NCBI GenBank assembly: GCA_022573655.1
Contig: JACZTO010000006.1
Location: forward strand, 1-34,385
DNA length: 34,385 nt
Source: Pseudomonadota bacterium
GTDB taxonomy: Bacteria > Pseudomonadota > Gammaproteobacteria > Steroidobacterales > Woeseiaceae
Reading direction: 5' to 3'
The notes beneath the pieces are model-generated. The model was not told where the DNA came from. It did no database searches and was given only the letters and a program-made list of their open reading frames with translations. Position numbers and translations under genes: made by a program. Shown here one piece after another: positions 26,505-34,334 of this stretch (position 1 is the first letter of the stretch; each line of letters begins with the position of its first letter).

Positions 26505-27847
26505 CAGGCTGTTGAAAAACTCATATTTTGTTCGATAGAGAACGAAGCTTGTTAAAATACGGTCTGGACGAACGTTGACGAAAGGATTGTATTCGATGCG
26601 CGGTACGGATGTTCATCAAGAAGGCCTTTTCAGTTACCTGTCGCCGGAAAGCCGGATTCCCAAACATCACCCGCTGCGCCCGGTGCGGGCGATGGTTGAT
26701 GCTGCACTGAGCGATCTGAATGGGCAGTTTGAATCGATGTACTCGGACACGGGACGTCGCTCGATTGCGCCGGAGAAGTTGTTGCGGGCATTGCTGCTGC
26801 AGATCCTCTATTCGATTCGCAGTGAGCGCATGCTGTGTGAGCAGCTGGATTACAACTTGCTGTTTCGCTGGTTTATCGGCTTGTCGATGGATGACCCGGT
26901 GTGGGATCACTCGACTTTTTCCAAGAACCGGGACCGCTTGCTGGAGTCGGATATTGCGCGGCGATTGTTTGATGCCATTCTGGCGCAGGCTGAGGCCAGG
27001 GGCTTGACTAGCGATGAGCATTTTACGGTGGACGGCACCTTGATCGAGGCCTGGGCATCGCTGAAGAGTGTGCGTGCAAAAGACGGTTCGGATGACCCGC
27101 CTGAAGGTGGGCGTAATCCGGACCGGGATTTTCACGGCCAAAAGCGCAAGAACGATACCCATGAGTCGAGCACTGATCCTGAGTCCAGGCTGTATCGCAA
27201 GGGTGCCGACAAGGAGGCCCGATTCTACTATATGGGTCATGTGCTGATGGAGAACCGCCATGGGCTGGTGGTGGCTGGCGAGTTGACTGAGGCCAATGGC
27301 ACGGCGGAGCGGGACACGGCCGTTAAGCTGCTGGCCGAGCGCCCGGGCACACACCGGATTACGGTCGGTGGCGACAAACTTTACGACACTAAAGGCTTTG
27401 TTGCGGATCTTCGCCAACTTAGGGCGACCCCGCATGTAGCGCAAAACGACACCAACCGCCGCTCGGCCATCGATGCACGCACTACCCGGCATAGCGGTTA
27501 TAAGGTCAGCCAGCGGGTACGCAAGCGTGTTGAAGAGATATTTGGCTGGGGCAAGGATATCGGACCGATACGAAAAACCAAATTTCGGGGCAAGGACCGA
27601 GTTGGCTTTCAACTGTTGCTGACGCTTGCCGGCTACAACCTGATTCGCATGCGCAACATTCTTGCCGAGGTGCCGCCGTGACAGGACAAGTGTGTCCGAA
27701 TGCTGTGAAACGGGAAAAACATCACAAGGAAAGGCCAATGCAACGGGTAAATTCAATTCAATTGCTCGACACAATCAACGCCCCTGCTTTTTCGTAAATG
27801 CTGCAACCACAAATCAGGCCATTTTCAGCGCGTTTTTCAACAGCCTG
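26505..27847 (+). mobile_element. Complete insertion sequence, IS5/IS1182-like, 1343 bp
   Basis: The element is bounded by perfect 16-bp inverted repeats (CAGGCTGTTGAAAAAC at 26505-26520 and its complement at 27832-27847) and by 4-bp CTAG duplications. It carries one intact transposase gene and a 166-bp non-coding right end (27682-27847). The identical ends, intact transposase and undamaged host frame on both sides point to recent insertion. Assignment between the IS5 and IS1182 groups needs a database comparison. Confidence 0.93.
26596..27681 (+). CDS. DDE transposase of the IS5/IS1182 type
   Basis: The 361-aa transposase starts MRGTDVHQEGLFSYLSPESR, typical of the group. The N-terminal DUF772-like domain includes SIAPEKLLRALLLQILYSIRSERMLCEQLDYNLLFRWFIGL. 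The DDE catalytic core follows: first Asp in FTVDGTLIEAWAS, second in GGDKLYDTKGFV, Glu in RVRKRVEEIFGWGK. The frame extends to a TTG at 26575, but the ATG at 26596 has AAAGGA upstream and gives the family start. It appears complete and potentially active. Confidence 0.93.
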   Translation: MRGTDVHQEGLFSYLSPESRIPKHHPLRPVRAMVDAALSDLNGQFESMYSDTGRRSIAPEKLLRALLLQILYSIRSERMLCEQLDYNLLFRWFIGLSMDDPVWDHSTFSKNRDRLLESDIARRLFDAILAQAEARGLTSDEHFTVDGTLIEAWASLKSVRAKDGSDDPPEGGRNPDRDFHGQKRKNDTHESSTDPESRLYRKGADKEARFYYMGHVLMENRHGLVVAGELTEANGTAERDTAVKLLAERPGTHRITVGGDKLYDTKGFVADLRQLRATPHVAQNDTNRRSAIDARTTRHSGYKVSQRVRKRVEEIFGWGKDIGPIRKTKFRGKDRVGFQLLLTLAGYNLIRMRNILAEVPP

Positions 27848-27851
27848 CTAG
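27848..27851. repeat. Right CTAG target-site duplication
   Basis: CTAG directly follows the IS right end, matching 26501-26504. Confidence 0.9.
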
Positions 27852-28579
27852 GTAAGGTTCTCGTACCCATCAACTCCGAGCCTGTTGACCTGGACCGTGA
27901 CGGAGATCTTGATGTTGTCGCAGGTTCGCGAGCGGAGACGCGAATCTTGTGGTTCGAGAATCTTGGAGACATGCAGTTTGCACGCCATGACATTGAGGTC
28001 TCGGGCTTACCTTCCGACGCAAGATTAACGGGTTTCAACATGGACTATGCGGACATCGACAGCGATGGTCGCCTGGATATTATCGCGACTGCGTGGCCTG
28101 GGTATCTTGTCTGGCTGCGACAGCCTGTTGAGCCTGACTCAGTTTGGCAATCACACAAAATCGGTGCGTTCGACGCAGATCAGTTGGTAAGCGTAAGACT
28201 TGCTGACATTGACGGTGATGGCGACCTTGATGCGTTTGCGGGAGGATACAGTAGGGGACCAAGGGATAATGACGGTGCTGATATTGGTGTTGATGATCCC
28301 CTGGGCCGAATAGCGTGGTTCGAGAACCCTGGTATCGCACCGCATGAGCAATGGATTCGGCACGATATTTCGAGGCGAAAACGCGGTATGTACGACAAAT
28401 GGTTGGCGCGAGATTTAGACAGCGATGGTGACCTGGACATGGTCGGCACCAGAGGTAATAGTTTTCCATTCGACGGCGTAATCTGGATTGAACAGGTTCG
28501 CACCAATGATGCACAAGCTGTTTTCAAACAGGCTCGAGATGTAGATAGTGCGCAAATGCCGCTGCCCTCAAACCATTGA
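27852..28579 (+). pseudogene. FG-GAP/VCBS repeat protein, 3' part (split by IS)
   Basis: This is the continuation of the gene begun at 25787, in the same frame once the IS and one CTAG are removed. It carries further repeat loops: DLDRDGDLDVV, DIDSDGRLDII, DIDGDGDLDAF and DLDSDGDLDMV, each followed by a segment such as WFENLG or WFENPG. The series of loops supports a seven-bladed-propeller-like, secreted, calcium-binding protein. A spurious frame begins inside the IS (27662) and could give a fusion lacking the signal peptide. The function in the DUF1800/DUF1501 set is unknown. Confidence 0.85.
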
Positions 28580-28621
28580 CGATAAATCCGCGCCAGCCCA
28601 TATTATTGAGTAATATTCGAT

Positions 28622-28691
28622 ACAAACAAACCTGACCAAAGACAGGGACGCAACGCGCTAAGGGAAAGCCCGGCGATATTTGACGGGCTAA
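28622..28691 (+). ncRNA. Candidate c-di-GMP-I (GEMM)-like riboswitch leader, possibly degenerate
   Basis: CAAACC (28627-28632), a short CCTG/CAGG stem, and GGGACGCAACGC (28645-28656) followed by CTAA match the 5' half of the GEMM aptamer, where CAAACC, a GNRA-capped stem, then GGGACGCAAAGC and CCTAA are conserved. The 3' half is poor: GGGAAAGCCC and an AGCCC/GGGCT pair occur, but no clear second long stem with a tetraloop receptor, and the loop ACCAAAGA is not a GNRA. It lies about 12 bp upstream of a small lipoprotein ORF, a plausible target. It could be a variant, a remnant, or chance. Confidence 0.35.
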
Positions 28692-28702
28692 TCAAAACGA
28701 CA

Positions 28703-28906
28703 TTGCCGAACTCAGTAAAGATCTTGATGATCAGTCTGCTTCTGCCAGGCTGTGGTACCTCGACTGGCCCACAAAGTCAGTCGGACTGCCCACGTGGCAC
28801 TACAAAAATCCAGGACGAAGACACTGGCACGTACGACTGTGCTACTCAAAGGGAGTACGAAGAGCTACGCGACGTTATGGACAGCAATATTAATACTCAG
28901 ACCTAA
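28703..28906 (+). CDS. Putative small lipoprotein
   Basis: This 67-aa frame has Lys6, a hydrophobic run and an LLPGC lipobox with Cys17, followed by a polar, acidic mature part (SDCPRGTTKIQDEDTGTYDCATQREYEELRDVMD). It starts with TTG and has no clear ribosome-binding site; an ATG at 28727 would leave too short a signal. I do not recognise a family. The lipobox and the possible riboswitch upstream are the main reasons to keep it. Confidence 0.45.
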   Translation: MPNSVKILMISLLLPGCGTSTGPQSQSDCPRGTTKIQDEDTGTYDCATQREYEELRDVMDSNINTQT

Positions 28907-28908
28907 TT

Positions 28909-29352
28909 TTACTTATACGCATCTGTACATTTTGCTACGGATCTGTGACGTCTCTTGATGGCAAGCGTCAGCGAACCCAGCAATCCACCGGGAATAATCT
29001 GAACGAAGGGTCCGAGCACGAGCTGTCCGACGAGAGCCTGGCTCCAGTTCTCGAAGATGCCGTAATGAGTACCCAGCCCCCACGTCTTGGTAATCCACCA
29101 GAGCACGAGGACAGGAATCCTGTAAAGCAGCGAGAAGATGGCGAGGCTCGAGAAGAGTAGCGGGTACGGGCGCTCTTCGTCGGCTCACTTGATTCCCCAG
29201 TAGACGACAACCGCCAACGTCAACCAGAGTAAACCAACGATGAAAATGGCGTACACAGGTAGCCCCGCCCGCTCTAGGAAGAAGCGAATTGGAGTGACGA
29301 ATAGAGCAATCAGTGTCGGGATGGCAGCGAGACGCACGGCACGTTGGAACAT
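28909..29352 (-). pseudogene. Small integral membrane protein broken by one in-frame TGA
   Basis: From ATG 29352 (AGGAG 7 nt upstream) the frame encodes two hydrophobic helices ending VVVYWGIK, then a TGA at 29185-29187. The same frame continues with ADEERPYPLLFSSLAIFSLLYRIPVLVLWWITKTWGLGTHYG and further hydrophobic sequence (LVGQLVLGPFVQIIPGGLLGSLTLAIKRR) to a stop at 28909-28911. Together this reads as one ~147-residue, four-helix membrane protein with a single nonsense codon; TGA is one substitution from a Leu TTA. It could be a recent pseudogene, a sequencing error or read-through. I do not recognise the family. Confidence 0.6.
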
Positions 29353-29434
29353 CTTTGATCTCCTATACAAGCAGCTTGCGTCGATACGATATGGGTCTTA
29401 GTGTACGAGTTTCAGTTCATCAAATGACTATGCG

Positions 29435-30808
29435 GTGAAATCTCTACTTTGTGTTTTCTTGATAATCGCATCCTGGCACGCAAGTGCTGAGGACAGCCCG
29501 TGGTATGAACAGGGTAATTTCCATCCAACGCAAAGACTGGAGTTCATGATCTCCAACACGCTCGATTTTGATCGGGAAAACGCCCCGGTCGTCATCAAGC
29601 GCGAAGGCTTTCCCATCCCCGATCTGCATGAAATGTGGGTCACGGTCGTGGACCCGGAGTTGCCACCGTACGAAGGACCATCGGAAGAGTTGTTGCGCTT
29701 GCAGGGTGGGCACCAGTTGCGCGCGGAAACCAATGGACATGCCATCTTTCACCAAATGGATGACCTGGACAAGGACGGTATCTGGGATGAGCTTTTTTTC
29801 CAGACAGACATAGAAGCCAGTTCAGAAAAAACAATTTATGTTTATCTCGGTGAAAACAAACGGGGATGGAACAAGCATTTCACGCACGCCAATATCGGAA
29901 GTTACGCCCGCCATCTGATGCCGTTTTGGGAAAGCGAGAATGTAGGTTGGAAAATCTGGTTCGCCAACAGCGTCGACGTATATGCCAAGAGAAAACCGGT
30001 GCTGATGTCAAACCATTTGTACATGGAGAACCTGGACGGCTACGGGGTTTCAGCCATCAACAACGACTGGGGGACAGACATTCAAAGTGTGGCAGGGTCC
30101 TTCGGTGGTGGGGCAATTTGCCTGTTTGAAAATCCGCAGGAACCTGATGCAGTCTCGATGCCCAGATTTACGCCGATCAAAAATAGACTGTCGCCCGAGT
30201 CTCTGTGGAACGCTGGACAAATAAGTGACACACGATACGCCTATGAAGTAATCGTAAACGGACCCATACGGTCGATCATCAAGATCAAGGGCATGAACTG
30301 GAATTCCGGTAACGGACACTACGAGTACGAGCAGACTTACACCGTCTATGCAAAGCAGAGCTACACGACGTCCAGGGTCGAATTCACTACTTTCTCGCCT
30401 GACGTCGCGGGCGTCCAAATGGGGGTTGGTATCCGCAAGAAGTCCGACGAAGATAACTTCATTCTGGAGGACGGAATCATCGTTTCAAGCGGGCCTGAGT
30501 CCATAAAAGATCCGGAAAATATCGACGACCGGGAAGAATACAGGGTCGACTTTGTGGGAACGGCGCTAATCGTCAAAGATGATTACAAGCCCGCATACCA
30601 ATTTGTGAGTAGCCATAACGGAAACCACACATTCAAAATTACTGCTGCGAAAGACCATGCATTCGAGTACCTGTTGTCATCAGCCTGGAGTGAAGGCGCC
30701 GTCTACAACAATGAAAAAGACTTTTCAGACTACATAAGGAAAACAAAACTGGAATACGAGAGCCCCGTTCAAGCCGGATTTGTGCGGATTCAGGATAAAT
30801 CGAACTAG
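29435..30808 (+). CDS. Secreted DUF4861-type protein
   Basis: The 457-aa protein has a signal peptide (MKSLLCVFLIIASWHASA, cleavage likely before Glu19). It resembles DUF4861 proteins found in polysaccharide-utilisation loci, with QLRAETNGHAIFHQMDDLDKDGIWDELFFQTDI as the clearest block, which contains a DKDG calcium-loop-like turn, and NGPIRSIIKIKGMNW later. Enzymatic activity is not established for the family. The start is GTG at 29435 because nearby ATGs are out of frame; no strong ribosome-binding site is visible. It precedes the enolase-superfamily gene by 65 bp, suggesting a carbohydrate-related pair. Confidence 0.65.
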   Translation: MKSLLCVFLIIASWHASAEDSPWYEQGNFHPTQRLEFMISNTLDFDRENAPVVIKREGFPIPDLHEMWVTVVDPELPPYEGPSEELLRLQGGHQLRAETNGHAIFHQMDDLDKDGIWDELFFQTDIEASSEKTIYVYLGENKRGWNKHFTHANIGSYARHLMPFWESENVGWKIWFANSVDVYAKRKPVLMSNHLYMENLDGYGVSAINNDWGTDIQSVAGSFGGGAICLFENPQEPDAVSMPRFTPIKNRLSPESLWNAGQISDTRYAYEVIVNGPIRSIIKIKGMNWNSGNGHYEYEQTYTVYAKQSYTTSRVEFTTFSPDVAGVQMGVGIRKKSDEDNFILEDGIIVSSGPESIKDPENIDDREEYRVDFVGTALIVKDDYKPAYQFVSSHNGNHTFKITAAKDHAFEYLLSSAWSEGAVYNNEKDFSDYIRKTKLEYESPVQAGFVRIQDKSN

Positions 30809-30873
30809 GAAACGCTTTTCAGCAAGGCCACTGCCATTTCATTGAACAAATGGCTATTCCGAGCGAGGTACGT

Positions 30874-32148
30874 ATGACTACACGAAGAACGCTGTTGAAG
30901 CTGGGCTGCGTCGGCGCGGCCGCTCTCGTTAATCATCCAGCAACTGCCGCTGAGGTTTGCCGGAATACCGATAACGACCTGCGCGAATTAAAGGCACGTA
31001 TCCGAAATGCTAGATTGCGGCCGGTTTCGAAGCTTCACTCTTTGACCGAGCCCATCATCATCGATCGGGTCGAAATGCTTCGCCGTGACGATCAGTTTCT
31101 CGTAAGGGCCGTATGCACGGAAGGCGTGACTGGATGGGCGCTTGCCAACCCAGGCCTTATGGATTCGGCATTCGGCATTTTCGTAAATCGTGTTGCACCG
31201 TTTTTCTCTGGCAAAGATGCGCGCGATCTGGAAATGCTTCTGGACGAGGTATTTGTCACCGACAGCAATTATAAATGGCAGGGTCTTGCGCTCTGGATTT
31301 GTGTGGCCAGAGCCGAGCTCGCCATCCTCGATCTGATTGGCAAGCGCACCGGGCAACCCGTGCATGCATTGCTCGGTGGCAAGTTACGCGACTTCGTCGG
31401 CCTCTATCACGCCAACGGTGATCGAAATCACTCGGCCCAATGGGTCGTGGAGAAACTCAAGGAATCCGTTGCGGAATCGGGCGCGCGGGCCGTCAAGTTC
31501 AAGCTCGGTGCGCGCATGCATTACACAGACGCCTCCACAGCGAGAGACCACGTGCTGATTCCAATGGTTCGTAAACATTTTGGTGACGACATGGTCATCT
31601 ATGCCGATGCAAATAGCTCTTACGACGTCGCGACGGCATTGAAGATCGGTCGGGTAATGGAGGCGTACAATTACGGTTTTTTTGAGGAACCTGTGCAATT
31701 CGACTACCTTCAGGAAACCAAGGAAGTCGCCGATGGAGTCTCGATACCCATTGCAGGCGGCGAGCAGGAATCGAGCCTGTGGCGCTTCGAATGGCTGATC
31801 GCAAATCGTGCATTGCAGATTGTGCAGCCGGACCTTATCTATTTCGGTGGATTGCTGCGATCACTACGCGTTGCAGCAATGGCCCGTGAAGCTGGAATTG
31901 ATATCGTGCCGCATATCTCTGGAAGCGGCCTCGGCAGCTTGTACATGGCGCACTTCGCGAGCGTTGTGTCGAACACCACCGAGTATCAGGAGTACAAGGG
32001 CGATCCGGATAAAGTGCCCTACGAAGTCACGGGCCGAGGCGGGCGATTCCGGGCTGTCGACGGCCGACTGGCTGTCCCCATGACGCCCGGTTTCGGGATC
32101 ACTTTTGATCCGGACTATCTATCCGGTCTCGAACCAGTCCGCGTCTAA
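30874..32148 (+). CDS. Tat-exported mandelate racemase/muconate lactonizing-like enzyme
   Basis: This is an enolase-superfamily protein of 424 aa. A twin-arginine signal (TRRTLLKLGCVGAAALVN, ending near ATAAE) precedes the capping domain and barrel. Catalytic elements of the mandelate-racemase subgroup are intact: KxK at Lys208/Lys210, metal ligands Asp245, Glu271 or Glu272, and Glu297, and a His347-Asp320 dyad. The likely chemistry is alpha-proton abstraction from a carboxylate, for example sugar-acid dehydration or racemisation; the substrate is unknown. An ATG at 30850 also exists, but it lies in a hairpin arm (GCCATTT/AAATGGC). The ATG at 30874 has GAGG 5 bp upstream and gives a standard Tat start. 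Confidence 0.88.
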   Translation: MTTRRTLLKLGCVGAAALVNHPATAAEVCRNTDNDLRELKARIRNARLRPVSKLHSLTEPIIIDRVEMLRRDDQFLVRAVCTEGVTGWALANPGLMDSAFGIFVNRVAPFFSGKDARDLEMLLDEVFVTDSNYKWQGLALWICVARAELAILDLIGKRTGQPVHALLGGKLRDFVGLYHANGDRNHSAQWVVEKLKESVAESGARAVKFKLGARMHYTDASTARDHVLIPMVRKHFGDDMVIYADANSSYDVATALKIGRVMEAYNYGFFEEPVQFDYLQETKEVADGVSIPIAGGEQESSLWRFEWLIANRALQIVQPDLIYFGGLLRSLRVAAMAREAGIDIVPHISGSGLGSLYMAHFASVVSNTTEYQEYKGDPDKVPYEVTGRGGRFRAVDGRLAVPMTPGFGITFDPDYLSGLEPVRV

Positions 32149-32175
32149 TTCCAGGTCTGCCGTATGCGGGTCCTT

Positions 32176-32925
32176 TTATTGTGATTCCCTTTGGCCGGCT
32201 GCAACGGCGGCGCCGATAATTCCGGCGTCGTTGCGGAATTTCGCAACATGTATCGTCGTTGGCACTTTGATCGCGTGCTCGTATTGTGCAAACTCTTTGC
32301 TCGCCCCTCCGCCTATTATCAAATGATCCGGTGACAAAACCCTGGCGACCCGCTCGAGAAAATAGTTGAATCTCTGTCCCCATTCGTCCCAAGAGAGATT
32401 ATCTGCTGTTCTCGCGCGGTTGCCCGCATAAAATTCGATCGGCTCGCCGTTCTTGCCCGGCATTCTTCCCAGTTCGATATTCGGAATCAGTTGGCCATCG
32501 TAAAAAACACCACTCCCGAGCCCTGTTCCAATCGTAATCATGATGACCATTCCCAGGAGCCCAACTCCGGCTCCAAATCGCATTTCCGCGATTCCGGCAG
32601 CATCAGCATCGTTGAGCACGATAAAGGCAAGTCCGGTTGCGTGACTGAATACGGCGTCAATCTGTGTATTTCGCCAAGCCTCGTCGATGTTGCCTGCTGT
32701 CGTGGCTTTACCGTCGATGACGACAGTGGGAAAACAGCATCCAACGGGCCCGGAATAGTCAAACTCAGCCACCAGCTGTTTTACCGTGGCAGCGACATTT
32801 TTCGGTGTTGACGGATTCGGTGTGTCGATGCGACGCTTGTCGCTGACCAGGCTGCCCGCGTCGGTATCGACAAGTGCTGCCTTGATGCCGGTGCCGCCAA
32901 CGTCTATACCAAGAATGTTTGCCAT
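32176..32925 (-). CDS. ppgK: ROK-family polyphosphate glucokinase-like kinase
   Basis: The 249-aa protein has the ATP/phosphate-binding start ILGIDVGGTGIKAALVDT, the sugar-binding and catalytic VLNDADAAGIAEMRFGAG (catalytic Asp106), TIGTGLGSGVF and IPNIELGRM, and the late LSWDEWGQRFNYFLERVARVLSPDHLIIGGGAS. The spacing and the SPDHLIIGGG ending match polyphosphate/ATP glucokinases rather than classical ROK repressors; there is no DNA-binding domain. It would phosphorylate glucose in the cytoplasm using polyphosphate. It is convergent with the enolase gene (27-bp gap) and divergent from the LacI gene. Confidence 0.85.
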   Translation of the reverse strand: MANILGIDVGGTGIKAALVDTDAGSLVSDKRRIDTPNPSTPKNVAATVKQLVAEFDYSGPVGCCFPTVVIDGKATTAGNIDEAWRNTQIDAVFSHATGLAFIVLNDADAAGIAEMRFGAGVGLLGMVIMITIGTGLGSGVFYDGQLIPNIELGRMPGKNGEPIEFYAGNRARTADNLSWDEWGQRFNYFLERVARVLSPDHLIIGGGASKEFAQYEHAIKVPTTIHVAKFRNDAGIIGAAVAAGQRESQ

Positions 32926-33233
32926 ATCATCGAATTATTTTCAAGGTTGGTCGGTAGGTGGATCCTATTCTACTCAGGTCCGGCACTCGGCATCTCGCTG
33001 ACTTCAACGCACCGCGCAATGCCCTTCGATGTATCAACAATGGTCCGGGCCTGTAATCTTGGTCGTGGGTATCGCGATATTGTCACCGCCGGGTTGGCTC
33101 GGTTCTTACTAATTGCTACCGGTAGCATAATGGTCTAAACTGTACCCTGTAGACAAGACCAGAAAGAGACTCATAACGAAAATCTCCATGAGGGTTCTGG
33201 CCGCGATTCCTTGGATTGATCGAGTGAAGTAAT
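32926..33233. promoter_or_regulatory. Divergent regulatory region between ppgK-like and lacI-like genes
   Basis: This 308-bp gap has no credible gene. Its main content is a palindromic operator-like site at 33114-33127 with a CATAAT -10-like hexamer overlapping its right edge (33126-33131). I saw nothing else distinctive. Confidence 0.5.
33114..33127. promoter_or_regulatory. LacI-family operator
   Basis: TGCTACCGGTAGCA is a perfect 14-bp palindrome with a central CG step, the form typical of LacI/GalR operators. It lies 107 bp before the lacI-like start and overlaps a possible -10, suggesting autorepression and perhaps control of the divergent kinase gene. Confidence 0.7.
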
Positions 33234-34268
33234 GTGATAAACAGAGACGGAACTCCCACCATCAACGACGTCGCGGCGCTGGCCGGCGTCCACAAGCGGA
33301 CTGTGACGCGCGTGATGAATAGCTCCTCGAAGGTTAAAGCGGCGACGCGGGCCAAGGTCGAACAAGCCATCGAGGTACTCAATTTCTCACCCAACCGCCA
33401 GGCGCGAGGCTTGGCGGCGAAGCGCTCATTTCTGCTCGGCCTGGTTTACGACGCCCCGACTTTGTTCATCAATGACATCCTGAAAGATACACTGGGCATT
33501 ATCGAGGATGAAGGCTACGAATTGGTCGTCCATGCCTGCCACTACCCCAGCGAAAACGTGGTCAAAGATGTCACGCGTTTCGTGAAACGTGCCAACCTGG
33601 ATGGCGTCATCGTTCTCCCTCCGGTAGCGGACATCGCCGACATCGGGAAAGAACTCCAAAAGGCCGGTTGCCCTTACGTGCGAGTCACTTCGGATGTCAG
33701 CGACGAGACCTCAAGATTGGTCGTCACGGACTACCTGTCGGCTATCTCGGACATGACCCGGCACCTCGTGGAATTTGGCCATCGCGAATTTGGCTTCATT
33801 TCCGGGCCGAACACGCATTTGTCCTCTCGAAAACGGCACGAGGCCTTTGTACAGGCACTCTCAACCCACGGTATTGAATTACCCGCCGAGATGGTGGTTG
33901 AGGGTGCGTACACATTTGACTCTGGTCTCATGGCAGCGAACCAACTCCTGTCGCGCGAGCGCCGCCCCACTGCCATTTTTGCGGCCAACGATGAAATGGC
34001 ATTTGGGGTCATCAAGGTTGCGAATCAGCTGGGCCTGAAAATTCCGGCCGACCTGTCGTTGGTTAGCTTCGACGGCACGCCGTTCTCGAATTTTGCCGTT
34101 CCAACCCTGTCGACTATCATCCGGCCAACCGGGCTGATGGCGAAGCTTGCGACACAGAAGATGCTGGCCCAGTTCAATAGTGGGTCGAATGCTACACATA
34201 TTTCCGAGACGATGATCTCCCCCCAGTTCGAGGCGAGAGAATCGACGGGACCGGTGCCTGGTCGTTAG
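33234..34268 (+). CDS. LacI-family transcriptional regulator
   Basis: The 344-aa protein has an N-terminal helix-turn-helix and hinge helix (PTINDVAALAGVHKRTVTRVMN, then NFSPNRQARGLA) followed by a periplasmic-binding-protein-like effector domain (FLLGLVYDAP, then GVIVLPP, FGFISGPNTHLSSRKRHEAF, AIFAANDEMAFGVIKVANQLGL and LSLVSFDGTPFS). It starts with GTG at 33234; the ATG two bases earlier is out of frame and meets a stop. It probably senses a sugar or sugar acid and controls the neighbouring carbohydrate genes through the palindrome at 33114. Confidence 0.93.
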   Translation: MINRDGTPTINDVAALAGVHKRTVTRVMNSSSKVKAATRAKVEQAIEVLNFSPNRQARGLAAKRSFLLGLVYDAPTLFINDILKDTLGIIEDEGYELVVHACHYPSENVVKDVTRFVKRANLDGVIVLPPVADIADIGKELQKAGCPYVRVTSDVSDETSRLVVTDYLSAISDMTRHLVEFGHREFGFISGPNTHLSSRKRHEAFVQALSTHGIELPAEMVVEGAYTFDSGLMAANQLLSRERRPTAIFAANDEMAFGVIKVANQLGLKIPADLSLVSFDGTPFSNFAVPTLSTIIRPTGLMAKLATQKMLAQFNSGSNATHISETMISPQFEARESTGPVPGR

Positions 34269-34334
34269 GGGCCGGCGGCCGCCCTTTGGTTTAGCCCTGA
34301 TCGCGCAAGAACGAAACTCAAGACGGAGAATGAA

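Noticed and set aside
26521-27774. 417-codon minus-strand frame across the insertion sequence
   Set aside because: It is antisense to the intact DDE transposase, lacks family motifs and is explained as a shadow of the transposase codon pattern.
28945-29160. 71-codon plus-strand frame in the small membrane-protein region
   Set aside because: It is hydrophilic, low-complexity and antisense to a frame that reads as transmembrane helices on the other strand.
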